DNA of 64,000 nt, from positions 118,041-182,040 of the forward strand of contig JAEZHI010000050.1 in the NCBI GenBank assembly GCA_023436885.1. Direction: 5' to 3'. The position numbers were made by a program, and so were the translations under genes. Shown here piece by piece: positions 8,911 to 18,176 of this stretch. The notes beneath the pieces were generated by a model that saw only the letters and a program-made list of their open reading frames with translations, ran no database searches and was not told the origin of the DNA. This stretch comes from Pseudomonadota bacterium (GTDB lineage: Bacteria; Pseudomonadota; Alphaproteobacteria; Rhizobiales; Pleomorphomonadaceae). Numbering within the stretch: the stretch's first letter is position 1; the number at the start of each line of letters is the position of its first letter.

Positions 8911-10845
8911 ATGACCAAGACCAAGAGAGACCGCCAGTTCCGCCCCGTCCCTGTGCCGTCCGTCGTGCTCGGCGGCCTGTTCGGCGCGCGCCAGGATGCC
9001 GTTTGCAACGCCACCGCCGAAACGTTGCTCGACCGCTGTGTCGAAGCTGGCATGGTGAAAGCGATCGACATCAGCCAGCCGAGCCCTGGGATCGTGCTTC
9101 CCCTTCAGCCCTGGGGCGGGTCGACGCAGATGTTCTGGGATAGCGATCTCGGCAAGTCGATCGAGACGGTGGCCTTTTCGCTCTATCGCAAGCCGAACCC
9201 CGAACTGGAAGCGCGCGTCGACAAGATCATCGACCTCTATGAGAAGATGCAGGACGCCGACGGCTACTTGAATGCCTGGTTCCAGCGCGTCCAACCCGGC
9301 CGCCGCTGGACCAACCTGCGCGACTTTCACGAACTTTACTGCGCCGGCCATCTTATGGAGGGTGCCGTTGCCTATTATCAGGCCACTGGCAAGCGCAAGC
9401 TGCTCGACATCATGTGCCGCTACGCCGACTACATGATTACCGTCTTCGGGCATGGCCCAGGCAAGATAGCCGGCTATTGCGGCCACGAGGAAGTGGAGTT
9501 GGCGCTGGTCAAGCTCTCCCGCGTCACCGGCGAGAAGAAGTATCTCGACCTCGCCAAATACTTCATCGATGAGCGCGGCACCGAGCCACATTACTTCACC
9601 GAGGAAGCGATCCGCGATGGTCGCGACCCCTCGGAGTTCATCCAGAAGAGTTATGAATATAACCAGGCTCACCAGCCCGTGCGCGAACAGAAGAAGGTCG
9701 TGGGACACGCGGTCCGCGCCATGTACCTCTATTCAGGCATGGCCGACATCGCCACGGAATATAACGACGATACCCTGACGTCGGCGCTCGATACCCTCTG
9801 GGACGATCTCGTCACCAAGCAGATGTACATCACCGGTGGCATCGGACCGGCAGCGTCCAACGAGGGCTTCACCGACTATTACGATCTGCCGAACGAGAGC
9901 GCCTATGCCGAGACGTGCGCGTCGGTCGGCCTGGTGTTCTGGGCCAACCGCATGCTCGGTCGCGGCCCCAATCGCCGCTTCGCCGACATCATGGAGATCG
10001 CACTTTACAACGGTTCGCTCAGCGGCCTGTCGCTCGACGGCAAGACCTTCTTCTACGAGAACCCGCTGGAGAGCGCCGGCAAGCACCATCGCTGGATCTG
10101 GCATCGTTGCCCCTGCTGCCCGCCCAATATCGCCCGCCTCGTCGCCTCGGTCGGGTCCTACATGTATGCCGTCGCCGACGACGAGATCGCCGTCCATCTC
10201 TATGGCGAGAGCTCTGTGAAGGCCGAGGTGGCCGGTAGCAAGATCGAGCTCAGCCAAGCCACCCGTTATCCATGGCACGGCGCGGTACGGCTGACGCTGA
10301 AGGTGGAGAAGCCGACACGCTTTGCCATTTCGCTGCGCATCCCCGGTTGGTCAAAGGGCGCCAAACTGTCAATCGATGGAGGGGCGGTGGATCTCCCCTC
10401 CGTCATGGTCAATGGCTACGCGCGCATCGAGCACGAGTGGACCGGCAAGGAAGTCATCGATCTGGAATTGCCGCTGATCCCGCGCGCCCTCTGGGCCGAT
10501 CCGCGTGTCCGCCAGGATACCGGCCGCTTTGCGCTGATGCGCGGACCGCTGGTCTACTGTGCCGAGGGCATCGACAATGGCGAAGGCCTCAATGCGCTCA
10601 CCGTGACAGGCGATCCGACCCGCGCCAGCGAGACCGTGATGGAGGCGCTCGGTGGAGCGGTCGCGCTCGAACTCGACGCGACACGCGATCTCCCTGCCGG
10701 CTTCGAGGGCTCGCTCTATCGCGAAGCGCCGCCGACGACAGAACCTGCCAAGGCGCGTTTCGTGCCCTATCATCTCTGGGATAATCGCGAACCCGGCGAG
10801 ATGCTGGTGTGGATGCGCGGCGGCCCCAGGAAGAACGGAGCATGA
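8911..10845 (+). CDS. GH127 beta-L-arabinofuranosidase (DUF1680)
   Basis: This is a cytoplasmic glycoside hydrolase, 644 aa and without signal peptide, of family GH127. Family members remove beta-linked L-arabinofuranose from plant hydroxyproline-rich glycoproteins and pectic side chains; one known branch acts on aceric acid of rhamnogalacturonan II. The catalytic set known from HypBA1 is visible at matching spacing: acid/base Glu at about E318 (NEGFTDYY), zinc-site E334 and C336 in YAETCAS, and the nucleophile/zinc pair C402-C403 in CPCCPPN. It is embedded in the importer operon between permease and ATPase, so it should act on imported short glycosides. The exact glycoside (arabinoside or other) cannot be fixed from sequence. 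Confidence 0.9.
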   Translation: MTKTKRDRQFRPVPVPSVVLGGLFGARQDAVCNATAETLLDRCVEAGMVKAIDISQPSPGIVLPLQPWGGSTQMFWDSDLGKSIETVAFSLYRKPNPELEARVDKIIDLYEKMQDADGYLNAWFQRVQPGRRWTNLRDFHELYCAGHLMEGAVAYYQATGKRKLLDIMCRYADYMITVFGHGPGKIAGYCGHEEVELALVKLSRVTGEKKYLDLAKYFIDERGTEPHYFTEEAIRDGRDPSEFIQKSYEYNQAHQPVREQKKVVGHAVRAMYLYSGMADIATEYNDDTLTSALDTLWDDLVTKQMYITGGIGPAASNEGFTDYYDLPNESAYAETCASVGLVFWANRMLGRGPNRRFADIMEIALYNGSLSGLSLDGKTFFYENPLESAGKHHRWIWHRCPCCPPNIARLVASVGSYMYAVADDEIAVHLYGESSVKAEVAGSKIELSQATRYPWHGAVRLTLKVEKPTRFAISLRIPGWSKGAKLSIDGGAVDLPSVMVNGYARIEHEWTGKEVIDLELPLIPRALWADPRVRQDTGRFALMRGPLVYCAEGIDNGEGLNALTVTGDPTRASETVMEALGGAVALELDATRDLPAGFEGSLYREAPPTTEPAKARFVPYHLWDNREPGEMLVWMRGGPRKNGA

Positions 10846-11918
10846 CGGCCATGTCCGATAGTGGCGTTCAACTGACCGAGGTACGCAAGAGCTATGGCTC
10901 CATGGAGGTCATCCATGGCGTCAACCTCTCGATCCCCGACGGCGCCTTCGTGGTGTTCGTCGGACCGTCGGGCTGTGGCAAGTCGACGCTTCTGCGCATG
11001 ATTGCCGGCCTGGAAGAGGTGACCGATGGCGAAATCGCCATCAAGGGTCGCGATGTGACCGACGTCGACCCGTCCCAGCGCGGCATCGCCATGGTTTTCC
11101 AGAGCTATGCGCTCTATCCGCACATGACGGTGCGTGACAATCTGGCCTTCGGGTTGAAGATGCAGCGCACCGACAAGGCGGTAATCAACGAGCGGGTCGC
11201 GGCGGCGGCGGCCATCCTGAAGATCGAGCAGCTGCTCGACCGTCGCCCCGGCCAGCTGTCGGGCGGTCAGCGCCAGCGCGTCGCCATCGGCCGCGCCATC
11301 GTGCGCCAGCCGGAGGTCTTCCTGTTCGACGAACCGCTCAGCAATCTCGACGCGGAGCTGCGCGTTTCCATGCGCGTCGAGATCGCCCGGCTGCATCGCG
11401 AGCTTGGCAACACCATGATCTACGTGACGCACGACCAGACCGAGGCGATGACGCTCGCCGACGTTATCGTCGTGCTGCGCGACGGTCGCGTCGAGCAGGC
11501 CGGCTCGCCCCGCACGGTCTATGAGGATCCAGACAACGCATTCGTTGCCGGCTTCATCGGCTCGCCACGCATGAACCTTCTCGACGCCGTCTGGCGCGGA
11601 GACGGCGAGGTGGAGCTCGCTGGTCGGATGGAGGCAGCATCGATTGCCGGCGGCGGGCTTGCGGCGGGTGAGAAGGTGACCTTCGGGCTCAGGCCGGAGC
11701 ACCTCGTTGTCGGTGCCCCAGGCGGCATCGAAGCCCGCGTCGACGTGCTCGAATACCTCGGCGGCACGCGATACCTCTACTGTCAGCTCACCGATGGCCA
11801 GCCACTAATTGTTGAATACCGAGACGGACCGGATGTCCGCTCCGGCGACACGATCACGCTCGGCTGCCCGCCGGATCGACGCTATGTGTTCAACGAAAGC
11901 GGGGTCCGCATCCGCTGA
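10842..11918 (+). CDS. ABC sugar transporter ATPase (MsmX/UgpC-like)
   Basis: This is the energy-coupling ATPase of the CUT1 importer, 358 aa. Walker A is GPSGCGKST, the signature is LSGGQRQRVAIGRA and Walker B is VFLFDEPLSNLD, followed by ITHDQTEAMT-like YVTHDQTEAMT. A C-terminal TOBE/regulatory domain (about residues 240-358) follows. ATG 10842 overlaps the GH127 stop by ATGA; an alternative ATG lies 9 bases downstream. Its position at the end of the operon, followed by a terminator, completes a full set of binding protein, two permeases and ATPase. Confidence 0.93.
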   Translation: MTAMSDSGVQLTEVRKSYGSMEVIHGVNLSIPDGAFVVFVGPSGCGKSTLLRMIAGLEEVTDGEIAIKGRDVTDVDPSQRGIAMVFQSYALYPHMTVRDNLAFGLKMQRTDKAVINERVAAAAAILKIEQLLDRRPGQLSGGQRQRVAIGRAIVRQPEVFLFDEPLSNLDAELRVSMRVEIARLHRELGNTMIYVTHDQTEAMTLADVIVVLRDGRVEQAGSPRTVYEDPDNAFVAGFIGSPRMNLLDAVWRGDGEVELAGRMEAASIAGGGLAAGEKVTFGLRPEHLVVGAPGGIEARVDVLEYLGGTRYLYCQLTDGQPLIVEYRDGPDVRSGDTITLGCPPDRRYVFNESGVRIR

Positions 11919-11948
11919 ACCTCTCCTTCAGAAACTAAGAGGCACCTC

Positions 11949-11977
11949 GGCCCGCGTCTCCCCCACGCGGGCCTTTT
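11949..11977 (+). terminator. Rho-independent terminator after the sugar importer operon
   Basis: A 9-bp GC-rich stem (GGCCCGCGT at 11949-11957 pairing with ACGCGGGCC at 11965-11973) has a 7-base loop and is followed by TTTT. It is 30 bases after the ATPase stop. It separates the importer operon from tamA. Confidence 0.85.
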
Positions 11978-12119
11978 GCTGTCTTCGCCACAAGCTGGAC
12001 GAATTGCGGTGATTGTCATCTTTTCTGTTTGGTAACCTCAATTTATTCTAATCTTCCAGAATGGGAGGTCTGGCGGCGAACCGGGCTTCATCTGTTGTGT
12101 GAGTGGGAAGGAAGGTTTC

Positions 12120-14048
12120 ATGCGGGCCAAAGGGAAGAGACCGCCCCCGACGACCGCCCGCTTCGTTGCCCTTGCGGCAGCGTTGCTCCCGACCTCGCTA
12201 TTCCCCCTAAACGCATACGCCTTCGAGCTTTTCGGACACAGATTCTTCGAGGCGGCGCCCGATCCCAACATCTCGCCAGACGCCCAGCGCTACACGATAG
12301 CTATTGATACTGTGGGTGCAGACGATCAGCTGCACGCAGCGGTCATCGCCGCTTCGGCGCTCTGGACCGGCCGCGACGATACGCCACCACCTTCGACCGC
12401 AGCCTTCCTGTCCCGCGTCAACGCCGAATACGGTCGCATCACGGCGGCCCTTTACCGGGAAGGCCGCTATGGAGGCACCATAGAGATCACCGTCGATGGC
12501 CAGGATCCCGACGCGATCGCGCCCGATGCAACCCTGCCACAGCCGGTTAAGGTCGCCATGCGCGTTTCTCCCGGCCCGCTTTTCCACTTCGGGAAGGTTG
12601 AGATCACCGGTGCGCCACCGCTTGGGCCGGAAGATGCAGACTTCAAGAAATCGACGCCGGCAGAAATCGGCCTTGCTGCCGGTGAGCCGGCACGAGCCGG
12701 TGCGGTGACCGGCTCGGAAAAGCTGCTGATCGACGCCTGGCGCCGGCGTGGCCACCCGCTTGCCAGTATCGTCAAGCGCGACACCATTGCCCAGCACGAC
12801 AGCTCTACCCTTGATGTGGCGATTACAGTCGATCCGGGCCCGGCTGCCACCTTTGGCCCTCTGGCGGTAACCGGCACGCAGCGCATGGATGCGGGCTACA
12901 CGGCCTGGATGACCGGTATCGAACCTGGCACGCCCTACAGTCCGGCCGCCATTGAGCGCGGGCAAAAAAATCTAAGGCGGCTGCAGGTTTTCTCCAGTCA
13001 GCGCATCGAAGAAGCCACGAAGCTCGGCCCGAATGGTCAGCTTCCGCTTACCCTCAATGTTGCGGAGCGGCCGCTCCATGTATTCGGCGGCGGCGTGAGC
13101 TACGCGACGGAAGATGGCGCTGGTCTCGAAGCCTACTGGCAGCACCGCAACCTCTTCGGACACGCCGAATCCCTCAAGCTGTCAGGCGCGGTCAACGGTA
13201 TCGCCGGTGTCGATCCCAAGGACTTCAACTACGATCTCGGCGCGACCTTCACCCGACCGGGCGTCATCACACCGTTCACCGACTTTACCGCCTCACTTGA
13301 GGCCAAGCGGGAGACGCCCGACACCTATACCGAGACGGCAGTGACCGGAAAGGTCGGCCTCGATCACGCCATCACCGAACAGCTTTCGGCCTCCATAGGT
13401 CTCGGCGTGACGGCCTCTCGCGATAAGGATGCCCAGGGCACAGACAAGTTCCTGTTCACCGGGTTGCCGATCGGCCTCACTTACGACAGCCGCGACGACA
13501 AGACCGATCCGCACGAGGGCTTCAACGCCAAGGCGAGCGCCGAGCCCTTCTATGAGGCGAATTTCGGCAATGCCGGCGTCATCGCCGACGCGTCGGTTGC
13601 CTCCTACCTGCCGGTCGATCGCGAGGGGCGCTTCGTCATCGCGGGCCGCATTGCGGCGGGCTCTATCTTGGGTGCCCCGATCGACGAGATGCCAAACGGC
13701 CGTCTCTATTACGCGGGCGGCGGATCGTCGGTGCGTGGCTACGCCTACCGGAGCCTCGGCCCCAAGGAAAATGGCGTCGTGACGGGCGGTCTGTCGCATC
13801 TCGAAAGCTCGGTCGAACTCCGAGCCAAGGTGACCGAAAGTTTCGGTGTGGTCGGCTTCGTCGATGCCGGCAATGCCTTCGCTTCGAGCTATCCCGACTT
13901 CTCCAACGGGCTCCGCTTCGCCGCCGGTGCCGGCATCCGCTACTATACCGGTCTTGGGCCGATCCGTCTCGACGTGGCCCTACCGCTCGATCACGAGCAA
14001 GGTGACTCGACCGTTGGTGTCTACATTGGCCTCGGCCAGAGTTTCTGA
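12120..14048 (+). CDS. tamA: TamA, outer-membrane Omp85-family autotransporter assembly factor
   Basis: This outer-membrane protein, 642 aa, has a signal sequence ending near NAYAFE, three POTRA-like repeats (about residues 50-300; for example SPGPLFHFGKVEITG and DPGPAATFGPLAVTG) and a C-terminal 16-strand barrel of the Omp85/BamA type. The barrel carries the VRGY motif (GGGSSVRGYAYRSLGP), which corresponds to the VRGF loop of BamA. Start ATG 12120 is preferred over GTG 12099 because AAGGAAGG precedes it. With TamB, encoded 12 bases downstream, it forms the translocation and assembly module that helps insert outer-membrane proteins and moves phospholipids between membranes. Confidence 0.93.
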   Translation: MRAKGKRPPPTTARFVALAAALLPTSLFPLNAYAFELFGHRFFEAAPDPNISPDAQRYTIAIDTVGADDQLHAAVIAASALWTGRDDTPPPSTAAFLSRVNAEYGRITAALYREGRYGGTIEITVDGQDPDAIAPDATLPQPVKVAMRVSPGPLFHFGKVEITGAPPLGPEDADFKKSTPAEIGLAAGEPARAGAVTGSEKLLIDAWRRRGHPLASIVKRDTIAQHDSSTLDVAITVDPGPAATFGPLAVTGTQRMDAGYTAWMTGIEPGTPYSPAAIERGQKNLRRLQVFSSQRIEEATKLGPNGQLPLTLNVAERPLHVFGGGVSYATEDGAGLEAYWQHRNLFGHAESLKLSGAVNGIAGVDPKDFNYDLGATFTRPGVITPFTDFTASLEAKRETPDTYTETAVTGKVGLDHAITEQLSASIGLGVTASRDKDAQGTDKFLFTGLPIGLTYDSRDDKTDPHEGFNAKASAEPFYEANFGNAGVIADASVASYLPVDREGRFVIAGRIAAGSILGAPIDEMPNGRLYYAGGGSSVRGYAYRSLGPKENGVVTGGLSHLESSVELRAKVTESFGVVGFVDAGNAFASSYPDFSNGLRFAAGAGIRYYTGLGPIRLDVALPLDHEQGDSTVGVYIGLGQSF

Positions 14049-14060
14049 GGAGGCGAAGTC

Positions 14061-17000
14061 ATGAAGATCAAAGCCGCTCTCCTCGCCTTGCCCATTCTCG
14101 TCGCCGCTCCGCTGGCCATGACGCTCGCAGGCGCCCAGCAAGACGACAGCGCCGAAAAAGGCGCATTCGTTCGCTTCGTCGAGGACAAGATCTCAACACC
14201 GGATCGCAAGATCGAGCTCGGCGCCATTGATGGCGCCTTGTCGTCGGATGTCCGTCTTGCTTCGATCACCGTGTCCGATCGCGAGGGCGCCTGGCTCAAG
14301 ATCGAAGGGGTGCACCTGGTCTGGAGCCGCCTGGCGCTGCTCCGCGGCAACCTTGATGTCGACAGCCTCGACGCCGACAAGATCGAGGTGATCCGCAAGC
14401 CGTTGCCCGCCGAGACGGTCGATCCGGCAGCCAGCGAAGGCTTCAGCCTGCCGGAGCTGCCGGTATCGGTAAAACTCGGTCGTCTCGCAGCCCCCAATGT
14501 TGTTCTCGGCTCAGACGTTCTTGGGGAAGAAGCGCATCTCGGGGTGACAGCGTCAGCCACTCTGGCCAGCGGGTCGCTGGACGCAAATCTTGCCGTCCGC
14601 CGGACAGACAGCAAGCCGGGCGAGCTCGCCCTCAAGGCGACCTACTCGGACGGGACCAAGGCGCTTGATCTCGATTTCAAGGCTGACGAGCCCGCGGACG
14701 GCGTCATGGCCGGGCTTCTCAACCTGCCCGGCCGTCCTTCGGTCAGTTTGGCGCTGAAGGGCTCCGGCCCGCTCAACAACTTTGCCGCCGATCTGACGCT
14801 GGCAACCGACGGCGTCAACCGTCTCACGGGCCACACCACCATCGCCCGCGATGGCAATGGGTATCGCTTCGGTTCGGCGCTGAGCGGCGATCTCGCAGCG
14901 CTGGTGCAGCCCGACTATGCGCTCTATCTCGCCGGCCGCTCCACTCTGGATCTTTCCGCCCGCATCGACGATGCCGGCCCAATCAGCATCGACAAGCTGA
15001 CGCTCTCGGCACCGGTGCTGACCTTGCAGGGATCGGCGGCGCTCGCGGCCGATCATTTCCCGACTGCCATCGACATTGACGGTCGTCTTGCCGGACAGAA
15101 CGGTGCCTTGCCGCTTGGCGGCGCCAATGCCGCGACACGGCTCGGCGAAGGGCGTCTTCGCTTTTCCTTCGGCCATGGTGGTGCGTGGAGCCTGGAACTG
15201 GCCGCCAATGGTCTCACCACACCCACCCTCAGCGCTGAAAGCCTTGCGATCAGCGGGCATGGTGCCGCGACGGATCTTGCCGATGCGGCCAAGCGCCGCG
15301 TCGATTTCTCGCTGGATGGCGGGTCGCACGGGCTGAGCTTCTCCGATAGCGCTGTCGGGAAGGCAGTCGGCGGTGAGCTCTCCTTCTCGGGCTCGGGACG
15401 CTGGGCAGCCGGCACACCCTTTGCCATCGACCTCCTGAAGCTGGCGACACCGACAGCTGAGGCATCGTTTGCCGGCAAGGTCGAAGATGGCCGCATCGAA
15501 GGACGGCAAACGCTGTCGGCGCCTTCGCTTGCGCCATTCTCGGCCCTTGCCAACCAGACCCTGAAGGGTAGCGTTACCCTCGCGGCGACTGGATCGCTCG
15601 TCCCGACGACAGGTGCCTTTGACCTGACGCTCGACGGTAATGCCGGCGCGCTGTCAACCGGCATCGCCCGTCTCGACGGCCTGCTTGGCGGCGAGACGAA
15701 GCTCAGTGGCCGCATCGCGCGAGATACGACAGGTCTCAAACTCCAGAACTTCAAGGTCGCCAATCCGGCTCTGACCATGACCGCCGATGGCCACCGTGCC
15801 CTCGACAGCACCAATATTACCGCGACCGTGACGGTGCCCGAGGTCGGACGGATCGAACCACAGGCAAAGGGAGCTGGCGGCATCACCCTGTCGATCCAGG
15901 GCGGCCGCGGCCCGCTGGATCTGAAAGCGCGCCTTTCTTCCGACCGCTTGACGCTTGCCGGCAATGCCGTGGATGGGCTGGGCATCGATCTTTCCGGCAA
16001 GCTGGACGGCACTGCTTTCGACGGCAAGATCGCAGGAGCGGGCCGGGTGAAGGGCAAGCCGCTGACGCTCTCGGCAGGTTTGCGTAGTGCTGCCGACGGC
16101 ACTCGTCGCCTCGACAGCCTTGCACTTTCGGTCGCCGATACGCGCGTGGCGGGCGACCTTACGCTTGCGGCTGACGCATTGATGACCGGCCATGTCGGCA
16201 TCGACTCGCCCGACCTCTCGGCGCTGGCGCCTCTGGTTCTGGTCGATCTCCGCGGTCAGTTGTCGGCCAACGTGGCCCTTGCGCCCCAAGGTGGAAAACA
16301 GACTGCAAAAGCCAACATCAAGTCGACGAACCTGGCAGTTGCAGGCAACAGCATCGCCTCCGCCGATGTGGACGCGACCATCAATGACCTGCTCGGGGCG
16401 CCAAAGATCGACGGCCGGTTTGCCGCCAAGGGCCTGAAGGCTGCGGCGGCCAGTGTTGCCAGCGTCGACGGCACCGCCAAGAGCGATGGCAATGCCACCG
16501 CCTTTACCGTCAAGGCGGACGGCATTGCCGTCCCACAATTAACAGCAGCCGGCCTCACCGGCTTTGGCGCAACAGCGGCCGGCCGACTGGAAGGCAACAA
16601 GATCAATCTTGCCTCGGCCAAACTCACCGGCCCCTCTGGCCTGGGCGCCGAGGCAAAGGGCATCATTCCGCTTTCCGGTAGCGGTCTTGCCGTTGATGCG
16701 ACGGCTGATCTGCCACTTGCACTAGCGCAATCCTTCGTGGCCACGCGGGGTACGCGTGTGACCGGTACGGCCAAGGCGACACTCAAGGCCACCGGCAGCC
16801 TGTCCTCACCCGAGCTCTCCGGGCGCGTGGCGGTCAACGGCGCGTCCATCAACGATCCGCTGACCACCATGCGGCTCGACGCCATCAACGTCGCACTTCT
16901 GTTTTCAGGAGACAGCGTTCGCATCGAGACGGCGACGGCCACGGTCAAGGGCGGCGGACGGCTGTCGGCTGATGGCACCATCGGTCTCGCCGGCGGCCTA

Positions 17001-17984
17001 CCGGTCGATATTCGCATCGCCGCCACCAAGGCGCGCGTCACCGACGGACGGATCGTGACTGCCGACCTTGGGGCGGCTCTCACCGTTACCGGCTCCATGA
17101 CCAACGGTCTTGCCATAGCGGGCAAGGTCGACGTGGCACGTGCCGAAATCACCGTGCCCGAAGGCGGCGGCGGTGCCCCGATTCAGATCGACGTCAAGCA
17201 CAGGAACACGCCGGCAGACGTCAACGCGACGCTGAAGCGGATCAGCAAGGCGACTGGCGGCGGCAAGACAAAATCCGGCGGCGATCTATCGATCGGTCTC
17301 AACATCGACATCAACGCGCCCCGCCAGTTGTTCGTGCGCGGGCGCGGTATCGACGCCGAGCTTGGCGGACATTTGACGGTACGCGGCACCCTCGCCGACG
17401 TACAGCCGGTGGGGAGCTTTACCTTGATCCGCGGTCGCGTCTTGGTCATCGGGCAGCGGATTGATTTCAATGAGGGCACCGTTACCCTCCAAGGCGACCT
17501 CAACCCCTATCTGTCCCTTTCGGCTACCACGACATCGGATTCTGTTTCAGTGACGGCGAGCGTGGAGGGTTACGCCGACAATCCAAGCATCGTGCTCTCC
17601 TCAACCCCCGAGCTGCCGCAGGATGAGATACTTGCGCGCTTCCTGTTCAAGCGTTCGGTGTCCGACCTCTCGGCAGTCCAGATCGCCCAATTGGCAGAAG
17701 CGGTGACGCAGCTCGCCGGTGGCGGACAAGGCAACGGCGTTCTCGACCGTCTGCGTGCTGGCACCGGGCTCGATGACCTCGACGTGAACACGGATGCACA
17801 GGGCAATTCGGCGGTTACGGCAGGGCGCTACATCAGCAAGCGCGTCTATCTTGGCGTCACGGCCGGTGAAGGCGGACGAACCGGCGTCTCGGTCAACCTC
17901 GACATTACCGACAATGTGAAGGCCAGGGCCGAAGCAACGCAGGAACAATCGAAGGCCGGCGTCTATTTCGAAAAGGAATACTGA
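14061..17984 (+). CDS. tamB: TamB, translocation and assembly module subunit
   Basis: This is a very long periplasm-spanning protein, 1307 aa, with one N-terminal membrane anchor or signal sequence and a long repetitive beta-rich body typical of the AsmA/TamB bridge proteins. The last 350 or so residues form the conserved TamB (DUF490) domain, with segments such as RGRVLVIGQRIDFNEGTVTLQGDL and LPQDEILARFLF. It starts 12 bases after tamA behind GAGGAGG and is co-transcribed with it. It links TamA to the inner membrane. Length and gene order match the usual tamAB pair. Confidence 0.94.
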   Translation: MKIKAALLALPILVAAPLAMTLAGAQQDDSAEKGAFVRFVEDKISTPDRKIELGAIDGALSSDVRLASITVSDREGAWLKIEGVHLVWSRLALLRGNLDVDSLDADKIEVIRKPLPAETVDPAASEGFSLPELPVSVKLGRLAAPNVVLGSDVLGEEAHLGVTASATLASGSLDANLAVRRTDSKPGELALKATYSDGTKALDLDFKADEPADGVMAGLLNLPGRPSVSLALKGSGPLNNFAADLTLATDGVNRLTGHTTIARDGNGYRFGSALSGDLAALVQPDYALYLAGRSTLDLSARIDDAGPISIDKLTLSAPVLTLQGSAALAADHFPTAIDIDGRLAGQNGALPLGGANAATRLGEGRLRFSFGHGGAWSLELAANGLTTPTLSAESLAISGHGAATDLADAAKRRVDFSLDGGSHGLSFSDSAVGKAVGGELSFSGSGRWAAGTPFAIDLLKLATPTAEASFAGKVEDGRIEGRQTLSAPSLAPFSALANQTLKGSVTLAATGSLVPTTGAFDLTLDGNAGALSTGIARLDGLLGGETKLSGRIARDTTGLKLQNFKVANPALTMTADGHRALDSTNITATVTVPEVGRIEPQAKGAGGITLSIQGGRGPLDLKARLSSDRLTLAGNAVDGLGIDLSGKLDGTAFDGKIAGAGRVKGKPLTLSAGLRSAADGTRRLDSLALSVADTRVAGDLTLAADALMTGHVGIDSPDLSALAPLVLVDLRGQLSANVALAPQGGKQTAKANIKSTNLAVAGNSIASADVDATINDLLGAPKIDGRFAAKGLKAAAASVASVDGTAKSDGNATAFTVKADGIAVPQLTAAGLTGFGATAAGRLEGNKINLASAKLTGPSGLGAEAKGIIPLSGSGLAVDATADLPLALAQSFVATRGTRVTGTAKATLKATGSLSSPELSGRVAVNGASINDPLTTMRLDAINVALLFSGDSVRIETATATVKGGGRLSADGTIGLAGGLPVDIRIAATKARVTDGRIVTADLGAALTVTGSMTNGLAIAGKVDVARAEITVPEGGGGAPIQIDVKHRNTPADVNATLKRISKATGGGKTKSGGDLSIGLNIDINAPRQLFVRGRGIDAELGGHLTVRGTLADVQPVGSFTLIRGRVLVIGQRIDFNEGTVTLQGDLNPYLSLSATTTSDSVSVTASVEGYADNPSIVLSSTPELPQDEILARFLFKRSVSDLSAVQIAQLAEAVTQLAGGGQGNGVLDRLRAGTGLDDLDVNTDAQGNSAVTAGRYISKRVYLGVTAGEGGRTGVSVNLDITDNVKARAEATQEQSKAGVYFEKEY

Positions 17985-18176
17985 TTCCGCGTGTCCAGCC
18001 ACGGAGGCGCAGGGCTTTGCAGCAAAGGCTCGCTATTCCTTGAATCGATTAATTGCATCTCTGCATTCTGTTGGACGGATGGCCGATAGCGGCGCATCGT
18101 CCGCCCGTTCCTTTTCGTCGCCGGCCCGTTTGCCGGCCTTCAGCCCGTGGGCGGCGCACGACAACAAAGGCATGTC

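Noticed and set aside
15053..16201. Minus-strand 382-aa frame inside tamB
   Set aside because: Antisense artefact rich in Ser, Arg and Pro; tamB on the plus strand has clear family features.
18012..18030. Small hairpin CTTTGC-A-GCAAAG after tamB as a terminator
   Set aside because: One-base loop and no T-run; not convincing as a terminator.
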